Below, in pieces: positions 12,233 through 23,165 of a stretch of DNA of 64,000 nt. The stretch is from assembly GCA_030278955.1 (NCBI GenBank), contig JAOANR010000006.1:52356915-52420914 (forward strand), read 5' to 3'. The notes under the pieces are model-generated. The model was not told where the DNA came from and made no database searches. It saw nothing but the letters and a program-made list of their open reading frames with translations. Numbering within the stretch: the stretch's first letter is position 1; the number at the start of each line of letters is the position of its first letter. The DNA comes from Hygrophila difformis. Lineage: Eukaryota > Streptophyta > Magnoliopsida > Lamiales > Acanthaceae. The translations under genes and the position numbers were made by a program.

Positions 12233-15200
12233 TGATAATGGCCAGAAATGACCATTATTTTCAATCCATTTCCGTGTCTTAAACGGGCATTTGATCGCAT
12301 TCCGGTCTTACATTAAGTAAGAAAGCAGTCGAATTGGACTAATTTATGCATAATTGTAAAAATAATAAGCTGGTGTGAAAAAGGCATAAATATGTAATTT
12401 TATTACATATTTATGTTAGAAAAATCCAAAAACATGAGAAAAAGAAAAAGAAACAAAAAGATGGGAGAAAGATAGAAAAGCCCACAAAAAGAATATTTTC
12501 GGCCCATCTGGCCCAATCCAGCAGGCCCAGGAAAACCTTTGGCGCGGAAGCCCTTTGTCGCGATGCATGGTTCCGCGACAAAGGAACGCTCCGCGACCAA
12601 GCAAGATCAGATGAAGGAGAAGACCAGCCAAAGCCCTCTGGCGCGATACCTTTGTCGCGATGCCCTGTTCCGCGACAAAGGTCCATTCCGCGACCAAGAT
12701 ACATTTTTAGAGACACAAGACCCAGTCGAGAAGCTTTGCCACATGCAGTGTGTTCCGCGACCAAACTTGGTGCTCCGAGACAAAGCTGTGATGTGTGTGA
12801 TGTCTTGAGACACAATGGGCTCAAATCAAGGCCCATGAGCTTAGGGTTTCCCCTCTATAAATATGAGGTGTTTCCTTTGAGCTAAAGGTTGGAAGAATTT
12901 TAGAGAAAATACTCACTCTTGAAGACAAGTGGGAAGTTCAGTAGTTAGTTTAGTTTAGGGTAGTTTAGTTAGATTTTCTTTTGTATTATTTAATTTATGC
13001 ACTAAGTTAGAAGTAGTTTACTGCACTTGGGTTAGATAGCCAGTTTTGCACCTTGTTTCTTGTTCTAAACTTCTGTTTAAGGGTTTGTGGTACCCAAACC
13101 ATGGGTATGAACAACACCGTTTAATAATATGGGAAAACATTCTCCATTTGTGTCCCAAAATCATGAAATGGGTCTCACACCCCATGGATCTTACTGTTTT
13201 CGTCTTCCTTGGGTCATTTGACCCTCGTTTTGCATTTTAATGTCACTGCTTGGTGACTTTTTCTTGGGATAATGTTGCATGCTTATGGGTGATCAAGCTC
13301 AGATTAGGGTTTCTTAAGTTTTAAGTTTGTTTTGTTTCTTTTATGTTCAAGCATGTTCTAGCTAGATTCAAATTCTGTTTTGTTATTTTGAGCTTAGTTT
13401 AGCTTTTGAATCTGAAATGGGTGAGATCACACATAATGCATGCCACTGTTCCACTTTACTTTTCTGACATGTGTACTGGACACACTTTTGTCGCGGAACA
13501 ACTTTTGTCGCGGAACCACGTTCCGCGACAAAATGGTGCTTTGGCGACAAAGGTGCCAAAGAACATTTGTTGACCATTATTTTAAAACCCTTGGTCGCGA
13601 AACACCCCTTGGCGCGGAACCACGTTCCGCGACAAAATCTTGATCAGCGACCAAGGACCCAAATACTTGTGATTTTATTCTGGAAGGGCTTTGTCGCGAA
13701 GCAACCTTGTCGCGGAACCACGTTCCGCGCCAAAACCTCTTGTTCCGCGACAAGAATTATGCCTTGTCAAATTTTCAACCTTTTTGTCGCTAGGGCCTTG
13801 TCGCGGAACCACGTTCCGCGACAAAATTTTCTTTACTTAGCGACAAAACAAACCCTAAACTTTCAAAATCCCATTTCTTTTATTTCCCACCCCTTTGTCG
13901 CGAAACCTTTGTCGCGGAGCCACGCTCCGCGACACAAACTCTGCACCGCGACAAAGTGGCACCTTTTTGCCAAATTTTTATTCTTCATCTCACTCCATTA
14001 ATTAATTGAACCTTTATATTAATATTTTGAGGTTGAAATCCAATGATCTCAGCCCATGATTAATTTGATATAAAGAACTTTGTTCAATTCCCTATTAAAA
14101 GACTCTTCTACAAATAATTAAACTCTAATGATCTAAGTATATAATCCGGACTGTAATTAATTAATTAATTATGGAATGAGTGATTATTTAGACATAAAGA
14201 GTGATTATGGATTTAATTCCATACCTTTGCATGAGAAACCAATGTCTCTCATGCAAGATGACCCAAAAATATTTTTCTTTTATTTATTTTGTCTTTTCCC
14301 GTAATGTGTGAAACAGCTAATAAGGAATATATCAGATTAATGTTGGCGGGTATTCCTACACGGATAACTAGCTCGTGATCTGTATATTAATTACTAGTTG
14401 TTATTTTGCATGGTCCAGATAGTGGTCGGTGGAAGCCTTGGCGGTTCATCCCTCCGGGATTATAATAACTGCTCAGCTGACTCCCAACCGGATACAGTTT
14501 TCTTTTCTTACTTTAATTTCAAACCTGAATCTGGAGCTGTAGTAATGTTAGATGATATATGCCAATGTCATCTAATGATTATTGCAGTAATAGAACATGT
14601 GGGTTTTTATCCAAATTCACAGACAGTGGAGTCTGAGATGACGGCGGCAACTGTCATTTGAGGCATTCCACTGTCTAAAAATCATCCCACCTGAAATGAT
14701 CAGGACCTGGATAGCAGATGTTTGCAGTCCGGATCACCCTGATTATTCTTGTCATCTTTTTAGCCAAATAAATTCTTCTCATCCCCGGCTATTTCATCTC
14801 TGTGTTTCACATTCTGTCTAAACCCACCTTATATTTTGGGTTATTTTATTTTACACTTCTCTATAAACTTATGCATGATATTACTATGTAGATAGTGTGG
14901 TCATATTATTTTGGGATCCTTCCCTTGGACATAGAAGTCTTGATTTAAATCAGATGTTTCATATTAAATTTCCAACAAAAATTCCTTTATAAAATCCGGA
15001 TCTAAGTAGGGGATAAATTCAACAGTTATGACTAATTCATATCCGACTGGGGGTTGATTTTGGGAAATTAGAAGCAGAGTCAGCGATTAGGTCTCACCTA
15101 GACTGAAAGGATCTGTGTTTTAATTGAGAGTCTAGTACCTGATTTTCAGATTTATTATTTTCCAAAATTGCTGTTTGTTGGAAATCTTGTATTAAATTTT

Positions 15201-16774
15201 GCACTGGGTCAGATTCCACTTGGATTCCGATAAGGTGTGACAGATAATACTAGAGGAACAACATTCGGGCCTTGGTTATTTTCTAAGGTAGGGTTGAGTA
15301 TTCTTTCAACTGCTATCTTCTTCTGCCAAAGCCTATTTTTGAATCCTGAGTGAGTGCATCCGGAACGAACTGATCTATTAGTTCGTTTCATTAGTTTGTA
15401 CCTCATAACCACCCGACGAGAAGTGAACACTGCGAGCGGTTCACCGAGAATAGGGAATTCTTGATCCACATCCGGTCATTCTGACTGGGGGCTTCCTTTT
15501 ACTACCAGGGTCAGACTTTCAAAAACCTCCGAGTGATAGGATTTTAAATGCTTTCTTTACCGCTTTCTTTTAAATGCTTTCGTTAGAGGTTACTCGGTTG
15601 TATTGAGAGTTGTGTAACTGCTACTAGGACTGAGAGTTAAGGGATAGTTCAGGGCTTAATTAGAATCTTTGGGCGTGACATTGGGGAATGATAGCGGTAC
15701 TTGCAACTTCAATAAATGATTTGTCAGGTGTTGCTTGTCCACCACAGATGAATAACATGCCTCCACACGGCCGTGTGAGGGCAGTTGTGAGTCTACGGTA
15801 TCTTAGATTTTGCTGTCTTAAGAGCATGTAACCTCTTACTGTAAGTACCTGTCTGTTAAAGGGAACATGGTATAGAGAGCATGAGAGTTAGCTAACTGAA
15901 GGATTATCCCAAGCTAAGATCTGTGTATTAAAATGGAAGTTTAACTGTGTTTCATCTGAATCTTGTCCAACCTTTATTCTTTTCTTCCTGTCTCTTCTGT
16001 CTCATTTTAAATCTGCTTTCTTAGAATAATCTTAATCGCTTTCTTAGATTAATTTTATTGCTTTCTTAGATTAAATTTAATTCGCTTTCTAGAATAATTC
16101 TGCCTGCCTGCTTTGTTTTAGGTGCTTTCATAGCTTAGTTTAAATTCTGTCAAGTAGTTGTTAGTCATTTCACACACTTAAATCGAGTACCAAGTGGAAA
16201 ATCTTAGTAAATGACGTGGGCCCTGCTTCCATCGCACATCCTCCAGTGAACGATCCGGTCTTACTATAAATTACTGCAATTTTTGACACCGTGCGCTTTC
16301 GGGGGCACAGTTTCTTAACTACGAGCAATAAAAACATGACTACGTATAAATATATCCCTAATCACAACACCGCCATCATAAATTGGTTTCATTAAATAAA
16401 ACCTAAACCAGGATCATGATTTTTTGGAAAATACTCATGTAGTGGGAATCTGTCAAAAAGTTTCATGGCAGGAACTCTTATGGCAAGAATTGATGAGAAG
16501 TATCATGGCATATCTGCCGGGGATCCTCAGTGTGACAGGCTGAAGGTCAACCTATCCCGGCTATGCCATGAGATTTGTCAACATTTCATGACAGAGAGGA
16601 CCACAGCGCCATTTGAAACCAACGCACCATACTTGAGTAATAAAAAGACAGTTAAGCTTAACATATATGTATCCCTAAACCCTTTCCCGTGAATCATAAC
16701 TCTTTTCTTGTAATAAATCTAACCTGGTATATTTTAGAAAAAGCTCGTGTTAAAGAAACTTGTCAAAAGTTTCA
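12233..16774 (+). repeat. 3' LTR, complete, 4542 bp
   Basis: Starts TGATAATGG and ends AAAGTTTCA. It has a TATA box CTATAAATA at 12855-12863, giving a U3 of roughly 0.65 kb and a very long R-U5. Palindromes lie on both sides of the TATA: two imperfect ones upstream (TTTGTCGCG/CGCGACAAA at 12554-12582 and 12651-12679) and the five-unit array downstream (13505-13935). From 13044 it equals the 5' LTR. The segment 12233-13043 is seen only here. Confidence 0.88.
13505..13935. repeat. Five-unit palindrome array (3' LTR copy)
   Basis: Copies at 13505, 13609, 13707, 13798 and 13909, at the same spacing as the 5' LTR array. One base at 13504, next to the first palindrome, differs between the LTRs; the arms themselves are identical. 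Confidence 0.9.
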
Positions 16775-17905
16775 GACCTCAAGGTTAGAACTTCCCTGGT
16801 TTGGTTCAAAATTATCTGAACTTATGCTTTTTAGCAAAGCATCAGCTATCAACGGACTTGATTCGTCTTTACCGTCTGCCGTTTGAGACGGACTAGATTC
16901 AAACTTTTGATCCTTAAAGACATCAGGAGTTGAATTTTCCTGGTTTTGCTGCATCCAGGCTTTTGCCAATTCTACTGCAGTCATAGAATTGGTGGGTTTG
17001 GGTTCTGGACCATAAACTGGTTTTTCCTCTGGCTTTGGTGTTTTCAGTGTAAGGGACACTATTTTTGAGGTCAATTTCTCATTTTGGTTTTGAAGGATTT
17101 CAAGTTTCTTGGTGAGGGTTTCAATCTGGGCCTCTGCCTCAAGGGTTTTCATTTTTTGGTTTTCAAAATTCTGTAACCATTCGGCCTTTTGGGCTTCATA
17201 CTTACAGACTTCTTTGGCCATTTTTTCACAGTGATCCCAAAACACAATATGGTTTTTGGAAGAATGTCCAATTGAGTATTGGACTGGGCCTGAGGGGTTT
17301 TGAGTTTTTGGCCTTAAACCATCAACAATATTTTTCAAACTTGGGCTTACAAAGAAATCTGGGCCCATTGTGGTTTTTGCAAATTGGATTGCAGACATTA
17401 TGATATAAAATCCTTTATGAAGAAGTTTTTCATTATCTTCATTAAGAGGTAAAATATCATTTTTATCATAAATTCCTTTTTTATAACCTTCATAGATTAC
17501 ATAATATAAAAATGGTTTTATGTTATTGAATTTCTGGAAATACATGCTTAAAGCAGAGAGACAAGTAACAATATACATGCTGTTGTTTTTGTCAAATGAT
17601 GCTCTCCAAATGTTATCACAAAGGCAGATCTGTTCCTCTGTGTAGTTCAACCCTGTGATAGGCATGTACTTCATGTTATCAAATAAAATTAACTCTACAT
17701 TATTGCCAGTTTCTGCTCTTCTGCCAAAGCAGATTTTCACTCCTTTTTCTGGGAGTTTATCTTTTTTCTTTCCCTCTGGGAGGCTGGTTTTAGAAGGAAT
17801 TGTGTAATATCCCTCTGGGGTTTTTACCATCCCTGTGGTTTTTACTCCGTTTTCATTGCTGGTTTTCAGAGAGTTTTCTGCCATTCCTGTAACAGTATTA
17901 TTCAA
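16775..17905 (-). CDS. Pararetroviral downstream ORF, 3' end cut by LTR insertion
   Basis: Open frame of about 376 codons overlapping the RT-RNase H stop (TTGA overlap at 17902-17905). The first ATG is at 17884, so the natural product probably starts there. The C-terminal end is artificial: the stop is made of the terminal CA of the LTR plus one flanking base. A central region (about residues 60-200) is mixed alpha/beta-like with no motif I can name. Residues about 225-290 form a heptad-rich coiled coil. The C-terminus is Ser/Pro/Gln-rich. The position fits the second ORF of some Caulimoviridae (viroplasmin/transactivator or unknown). The intact length cannot be known from this window. Confidence 0.6.
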
Positions 17906-18960
17906 TTCTCAATATTCCAGTCTTTCCTATAAAATTGATCCCATTTTAATTTATATTTCTCCTCATAATTTTCATCATAATCATCAATTGATTCATTTTT
18001 AAATTCAGCGTCATATAATGGTTTTTCTCTTTCTTTAATCAGAATTCTAGATAGTATATCAGCAATTTTGTTATCTTCTCCTTTAATATGTTCGAATTTT
18101 ATTTTGTAGCCTTTCTGACTAATGACATCTGTAAAATTCAACCACCTTCTCCTAGACATTGATCTTTTTTCTTGGAGTTGGCTATGAAATTTTACTATGG
18201 CTTCACAATCAGTTCTTACTGTAAATCCTGGTTTTCCTGTTAGAAACAGTTCAAATTTATCAAGTGCATATTTTATTGCCAAGAGTTCTGCATCAATTGA
18301 GGAAAGGTTACTCTTTTCTCTATATTTTCCTGATGCATACTGGCAAATTTCTTCCTTACTTTTAGGTGAGTAGACATCCTTTTTTCGCAAAAGGATAGCC
18401 CCCCATCCTTCATGTGATCCATCAGTTTGCACAATAAGATAATCACTATCTTCTGGCAAAACCAATTCTGGAAGTGTTTTTAATGCTTCTTTAATTTTTT
18501 GTACATTTTTTATATCTTCTTGGTTAAAATATCTTTGACCATTTTTTCCCAGTTTATTATATAATGATCCTGTTAATGAGGATAAGTTTTTAATGTATGG
18601 TCTAGCATAATTAACCAATCCTAAAAATTGTTGTAATAGTTTTGTATCTTCCATTTTATCAGGAAATTCTATAGCCTTTTTAGCAATATGATCTTGGAGT
18701 TTTATTTTTCCTTTTCCAATTTCTGCTCCAAGGAATGCTATTTTAGTTTTATTGATTTCCATCTTTTTCTTTGAGATGATTATTCCATGTTTTTCAAATA
18801 GCCTAAACACTGTGTCGAGGTGACTCGTATGTTCAGTACTATTTTTTGAAAATACCAGAATATCATCAATGTATACCAAAACAAATTTTTGGTATGGTTT
18901 AAAAATTTTATCCATTTTTTGTTGAAATATAGCTGGTGCATTTTTTAGTCCAAATGGCAT
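17902..18960 (-). pseudogene. Pararetroviral reverse transcriptase (C-terminal part) and RNase H
   Basis: Open frame of 352 codons. It begins at the conserved MPFGLKNAP block of RT, shows the catalytic YIDDILVFS at about residues 29-37, and then RNase H motifs: DGSHEGWGA, DAELLAIKYAL, RTDCEAIV and GEDNKIADILSR. The beginning of RT lies in another frame just upstream (18963-19427), so this copy is broken between the two parts. Enzymes of this type turn pregenomic RNA into viral DNA. Confidence 0.85.
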
Positions 18961-18962
18961 TA

Positions 18963-19427
18963 CTAACCATCAAATAAACCTTCTGGACATGTGAATGCAG
19001 TCCATTCAACTGACTCAGGATGCATCTTTACTTGCCAAAATCCTGACTTACAGTCAAATTTGCTATACACTTTTGAGTCTTGAATTCTATTTATTAAGAC
19101 TGTTTTATCTGGTATATTGTAAGCAAAATCTTTTGTATTATCATTAAGTCTTTTATAATTAATGACCATTCTTGATTTTCCTCTTACAATTTCAGAATGT
19201 TTTCGTACAATAAAAGCTGCAGACCTATGTCTGGAGTTTGATTCTCTAATTACTTTTAAAGCTTTTAATTCATCAATATGCATTTTGAAATCTGCTATAT
19301 CCAGATTTGTAGGATTTATTTCTGCAGTTGAGATTCTCAATTCTGGATTTATTATTTCAAGCTTACATATTGTTCCATCTTTTTCCCAATTGTATTCTGA
19401 GAAATAAAAAAAGGGATAATATTCGTA
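18963..19427 (-). pseudogene. Pararetroviral reverse transcriptase, N-terminal part
   Basis: The frame is open from a stop near 19428 down to TAG at 18963. It contains the first RT blocks (RMVINYKRLN, FDCKSGFWQVKMHPESVEWT). It stops just before the MPFG block, which continues one frame away, consistent with a single-base deletion. The only start-like codon in the listed frame is a non-ATG at 19340, so this is the middle of a polyprotein. Confidence 0.8.
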
Positions 19428-19430
19428 TTA

Positions 19431-19893
19431 GATACTATCCAATTGTATCTTACCATTTTCATCACTACCTAAGCCACACTCCATGACAAGTCGAAGAAGT
19501 GGGTTGCTTCTTTGAAAAACTAGAAACTGCATTATTTCCAATGAAAAACACGCTCTTGGCAGTTGTTTGAACCCACACAACGCCCTTTTTAAAACTTCAA
19601 AACCTTTTCACCATCAGTCGGGATGTAATTGTTTGGATTTTTAGTGTTTTAAGACTAATATGTTGGTTAGATTTGAGAATCTTATATTTTCTGTGCAAAC
19701 TAATCTAGAATAATGCCCTTTAACTTTCAATTGAAGTATAATTTTTTGAACAATAGAAAATATTTATATGTACTTTTTAAAAAATAAATATAAGTCTTAA
19801 TATTTATATGTACTTTCAATTGTATTTATATGTACTTTAATATTAGTAAATTTAATTTATTTAAATTCTTATTATTTTTAATTTATATATACT
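19431..19893. other. A+T-rich intergenic sequence
   Basis: No convincing coding frame or repeat seen. The 19431-19550 part could be decayed pararetroviral sequence; from about 19620 it is simple A+T-rich DNA with repeated TTTATATGTACTTT words. Confidence 0.5.
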
Positions 19894-19907
19894 AATATAA
19901 ATAAATT

Positions 19908-20076
19908 TTTTTTGGGAGGAGCCATTCAAGGCATGAGAAAGGGGTGGTGGGAGCCCATGTTACACAAATTACCAAGGGAATAAAAGGGGGGGATAGGGGG
20001 CCGGTGGGGAATCGAACATCCAACCTTCCGTTGGAAATCAAAGGACTTAATCACTCGGGCTAAGTCCTCATTCCCG
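19908..20076 (-). mobile_element. tRNA-derived SINE with perfect 14-bp target duplication
   Basis: Flanked by AATATAAATAAATT at 19894-19907 and 20077-20090. On the minus strand it starts near GAGGACTTAGCCCGAGTGAT (A-box-like), has a B box with the GTTCGATTCC core, a pyrimidine-rich middle and an A-rich 3' end. The same family recurs at 22461-22602. Confidence 0.85.
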
Positions 20077-20090
20077 AATATAAATAAATT

Positions 20091-20430
20091 CGAAACATAT
20101 ATGAGAAATTATTTATTATAAATATATTAAATAATTTAAACTATTAAGTTTTTTTGAATAAAAAAACATTAAATATTCATGTTACATTGATTAGGCCCGC
20201 GATGCTCAAAGGCTTTTTTGGTCCGGCATTCGTGTCCGCAGTTCGTGCTTGCATACGAGCCAAACACTTTTGGAGCCGGATTTGCACCCCCCGCGCGTAC
20301 GTAGCCAATGGAGTATAGTTTATTTATGTCATTCAAATCTCTATAAAGTGTATTCCTTTATAAAGAGGAAAATATTATCATCTTTAACTTATGTGAGATT
20401 CACTCTCATTCACAACCTTTAATGGGCCAA
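20091..20430. other. Unassigned intergenic stretch
   Basis: No ORF or known repeat recognised. A CTCTATAAAG word lies near 20340. It may belong to the LTR of the Tat-like fragment that follows, but no TG start could be fixed. Confidence 0.4.
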
Positions 20431-21024
20431 TAGCCTATTATTTCCAACAAAACATGCATGCTAATTCAAAAATTCAAATCTTTTTGGACTATTTCTGTTA
20501 ACCCAGAAATTACTGGCCAATTTATTTTGAGCCCAATCCATGTGTAAACCCCGTTTCTCATACTATGTCGGCCCAGGACTCATGAGAAGACGACATGAAT
20601 GGTCCTTGGAGGTTTCTTTGGAGTGCCAGCGCATGGAGACAGGTGTCTTGAAAGCGTCCGTTTGAGTGCCAGCAAGAGAGGTGGTGTGAAGACAAGTGTC
20701 CTCGAAGGGATCGTGGTGTCTGACGGTTGAGTGGCTCCGTCTATAAAAGCCGAAGGGATGCTCACTTGGAGGGGTTCCCCCAAATCAACACAGAAACTGC
20801 ATTTTCATATTCTTTAAAGCTTTCTGTACTTTTTCTTTTTTATTTTGCAAGTCATTTTATTTACCGCTTTCCTGTATTTTACTTTCTGTAGTTCCCAAGT
20901 CTTGTAATTCCTTTCAAAGTTCATCAATCAAAAGAGGTGTCATCCCTCTACAAATTTTACGCTCAACAAATTGGCACAACCAGTGGGACTCGAAGTGGAA
21001 ACCATATCCGCTTAGAGGTTGTTT

Positions 21025-21930
21025 ATGTGCCTCAGATCCGGAAAGTTAGTAAGTGATCTTACACAGAAGTTTGAAGAAATGTCTCTGCAAGAGAAGACAC
21101 CTGTGAGAACGTCGTCTGAAGAGAGGACTGAGACGACGAATGCTGCACAACCACAACAGGAGATCATGCAGATCCCTACATTTGCAGAACAAATGCGGCT
21201 CTCGATGACAGAATCGATGGCCGAGTTCATGCCTCTACTAACGAAGCATCTTATGGATGTTTTGCGGCCTGCTATGACCGATCAAATTGACAAAGGCATC
21301 AATGCCTTGTGAACTCAGCAGGAAGCAACTGCTCCTGCAAGTGGCGCTAATGCGCTGCCATGTTCAGGGCCGTCAGGCGGCCAACTACGAACTTGGGGCA
21401 CAGCACCTAGCCAGCCACCACTCCCCGATGTGGGAGGCCTGGCTAGTCCATTTCCAAACCCATATCAAGCTGCTTATGCCTTCACCCCAGCGGCACCCAT
21501 GATGCCGAGTTTTGGAAATGCGGCACATCCATCGCCGATCTATGCGGCACCAAGCTGTTTAGTGGCCTCCAGTGCTTCTCCAGGCTATACAGCGGCCTCT
21601 GGTGGCATTGGTATGCCGCCACGACAAGCGGCACCTCATGTGCCGAATGTTCCAACTACGCTCTACATGGCTAATTACTCGCCACTACCGGCGTCACAAT
21701 CCTGGGGGCAGACGCCACAGCCAGGGGGGCAGGCGTCACAACCCTCGGGGCAGACGCCACAGCCAGGGGACAGGCGCCACAGCCTTGGGGGCAGACGCCA
21801 AAGCCAGGGGCGCAGGCGTCACAACCCGGGGGACAGACGTCACAGCCTTGGGGGCAGACACCACCGCCAGGAGGGCAGACGCCGCAACCTTGGGGGCAGG
21901 CGCCACAAAATGCAACACAAGCTGCCATAG
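21025..21930 (+). pseudogene. Broken gag-like ORF of the Tat-like fragment
   Basis: The frame starts at ATG 21025 (MCLRSGKLVSD), just after the PBS. It has one in-frame TGA at 21310-21312, consistent with a C-to-T change in an Arg codon, then continues in the same frame into a Pro/Ala-rich stretch (LASPFPNPYQAAYAFTPAAP) and finally a Gln-Pro-Gly repeat. The repeat shifts frame after about 21770. No capsid domain or zinc knuckle is seen. Clearly non-functional here. Confidence 0.6.
21695..21915 (+). repeat. Coding minisatellite, 21-bp unit, about ten copies
   Basis: Imperfect tandem repeat on the pattern CAGCCTTGGGGGCAGACGCC. In the gag frame each unit gives roughly Gln-Pro-Gly-Gly-Gln-Thr/Ala-Pro/Ser. 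Single-base indels inside the array cause the frame changes. Confidence 0.8.
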
Positions 21931-22030
21931 CTCCTACTACACCCCATGGCGATGCCGCCTGCGCAGGCGCCAACAGTATCACCCGAATTGCTTGCGGACA
22001 TGATGCAGCAACATTTCGGGATTCAATAGA

Positions 22031-22448
22031 GGCGGATGGAGCGGCCTACATACCCTTTGATGTCTTGGAATAACCTTTGTTTGAAACAATTGGAAATAAT
22101 TAGTTTATAGGTTATTTCGTTGTATTGGAAATCCTAAAGCATTCAAAGGTTATTTCGTTGTATTGGAAATTATTGAATTAATGCAGTTTTGAATTTTTGA
22201 ATTAATGCATTCAAAGGTTTGAATTAATGCATTCAAAGGGCCAATAGCCTTATTTATCGCATCATACGCCAGTTAAGGAAATTATTTCGTTGCCTTAAAT
22301 TTTATAGTGTAGCAATACAAAAATTAGTAATTACTTTATTAGTGAGTAATGACATTTGATATAATTATTAATTTTATTAGTGATTGAATATTGAAATTTA
22401 ACGACTGAATTTTCAATTATTACAATGAAAAATTCCACTAGGGAATAT
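22031..22448. other. Non-coding, start of the duplicated DUF2921 block
   Basis: Contains a short direct repeat, GGTTATTTCGTTGTATTGG, at about 22114 and 22148. From about 22300 it begins to match 42290-42400 upstream of the intact DUF2921 gene. Confidence 0.5.
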
Positions 22449-22460
22449 TTAGTTGTATAC

Positions 22461-22602
22461 TTTTTTTTTTTTGAAAAGCCAATGCCACACAAATTAAAAA
22501 GGATAAAGGGAAGGGATAGGGGCCGGATTGGGAATCGAACCCCAACATTCATGTTGGAAGTTAAGGGGCTTGATAAATGGGCCAAGCTCGCATCCCAAAT
22601 AG
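22461..22602 (-). mobile_element. tRNA-derived SINE, second copy
   Basis: Minus-strand SINE with a B box of the GGTTCGATTCC type and an A-rich 3' end. Target duplication: TTAGTTGTATAC (22449-22460) against TTAGTGGTATGC (22603-22614), two mismatches. It matches the SINE at 19908-20076 in layout and in several blocks. Confidence 0.8.
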
Positions 22603-22614
22603 TTAGTGGTATGC

Positions 22615-23165
22615 AAGGTTTTATATATCGGTATCGGTGTATACGGACATATAAATTTATAGAAATTTCGAGGACATTTGTAGTTTTTTTTAAAAAACTA
22701 CATCGAGTTTTTGAGAGTTTGAAAATGAAGATATTTCAAATTTCATCATCTCTATTGTTATATAAATTAATAATATGCTAACAATACTCATTGAATGATA
22801 TATTATGCTGATAATATTGTGGACATCATGCACCACGTTGATTGAAAAGATTTTGACTTAAAATTGATGAAAACAAATTAATTGGATGACTTAACCAATA
22901 TGTGACGAAACATAAATTTATATATTTTAAAAAAAATTTAAAGAAAAAAATTTTTAAAATTAAGAAAAAAATATTTTTAAAAAAAAAATTGGAAAGTTCT
23001 GAAAATTTCGATTAAATTTCGGGAAATATTGACTTTCGGACGGAATTTCGATGGAAATTTTGTAAATAATATTGTAAGTAAAATTTCACTTCGAGGTGTT
23101 TCGAAACCCAAAATTTCGGTCGAAGTTAGGGATTTCAATTCAACGATATTTAGAACAATGGTTGT
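22615..23165. other. A+T-rich insertion absent from the paralogous locus
   Basis: No counterpart in the matching region at about 42400. It starts GGTTTTATATATCGGTATCGG and ends near AACGATATTTAGAACAATGG, with AAATTTCG-type repeats. Probably an unidentified transposable element; no ORF or clear terminal repeat seen. Confidence 0.4.

Larger units (their letters stand above)
1..16774 (+). mobile_element. Large non-autonomous Athila-like LTR retrotransposon (LARD type), 5' end outside window
   Basis: Positions 1-3731 and 13044-16774 match base for base at a constant offset of 13043, with no indels and about eight substitutions seen by eye. These are the paired LTRs. The 5' LTR ends in CA immediately before a primer-binding site, and the 3' LTR starts TGATAATGG at 12233 after a purine-biased tract. 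The full 3' LTR is 4542 bp, so the element should be about 17.6 kb, with about 811 bp of 5' LTR outside the window. The interior has no protease, reverse transcriptase, RNase H or integrase motifs, so mobility would depend on proteins from another element. It holds one long spliced gene (4839-10621). The near-identity of the LTRs indicates recent insertion. The 3' end cuts a pararetroviral ORF. The left target duplication, expected to read GACCT, cannot be seen. Confidence 0.9.
16775..19430 (-). mobile_element. Endogenous pararetrovirus fragment (Caulimoviridae), degenerate
   Basis: Minus-strand remains in the order reverse transcriptase, RNase H, then a separate downstream ORF. This order and the RT style (MPFGLKNAPAIFQQ, YIDDILVFS, a LGLVNYARPYI block after the active site) fit plant pararetroviruses rather than Ty3/gypsy. 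No integrase is present. The copy has a one-base frame break in RT and an in-frame stop near 19428, and its right-hand ORF is cut by the LTR element. Movement-protein, coat and protease regions are not seen. The genus cannot be fixed; RT followed by a second ORF would suit florendovirus- or tungrovirus-like genomes. Confidence 0.85.
20431..22030 (+). mobile_element. Truncated Tat-like Ty3/gypsy fragment (LTR end, PBS, gag start)
   Basis: An LTR-type promoter (TATAAAAG at 20742) and an LTR end ...CTCAACA at 20968 are followed by TTGGCACAACCAGTGGGAC (20971-20989). That sits where the primer-binding site of Tat/Retand-type elements lies and closely resembles theirs. A gag-like frame follows, then the element stops; no pol is present. 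The left LTR boundary is uncertain. Confidence 0.6.

Noticed and set aside
17902..19427. Ty3/gypsy reverse transcriptase
   Set aside because: The motif spacing after the active site, the lack of integrase and the separate ORF after RNase H fit a pararetrovirus better.
19908..20076. tRNA gene on the minus strand
   Set aside because: Has A/B-box-like words but no cloverleaf; flanking 14-bp target duplication and A-rich tail show a SINE.
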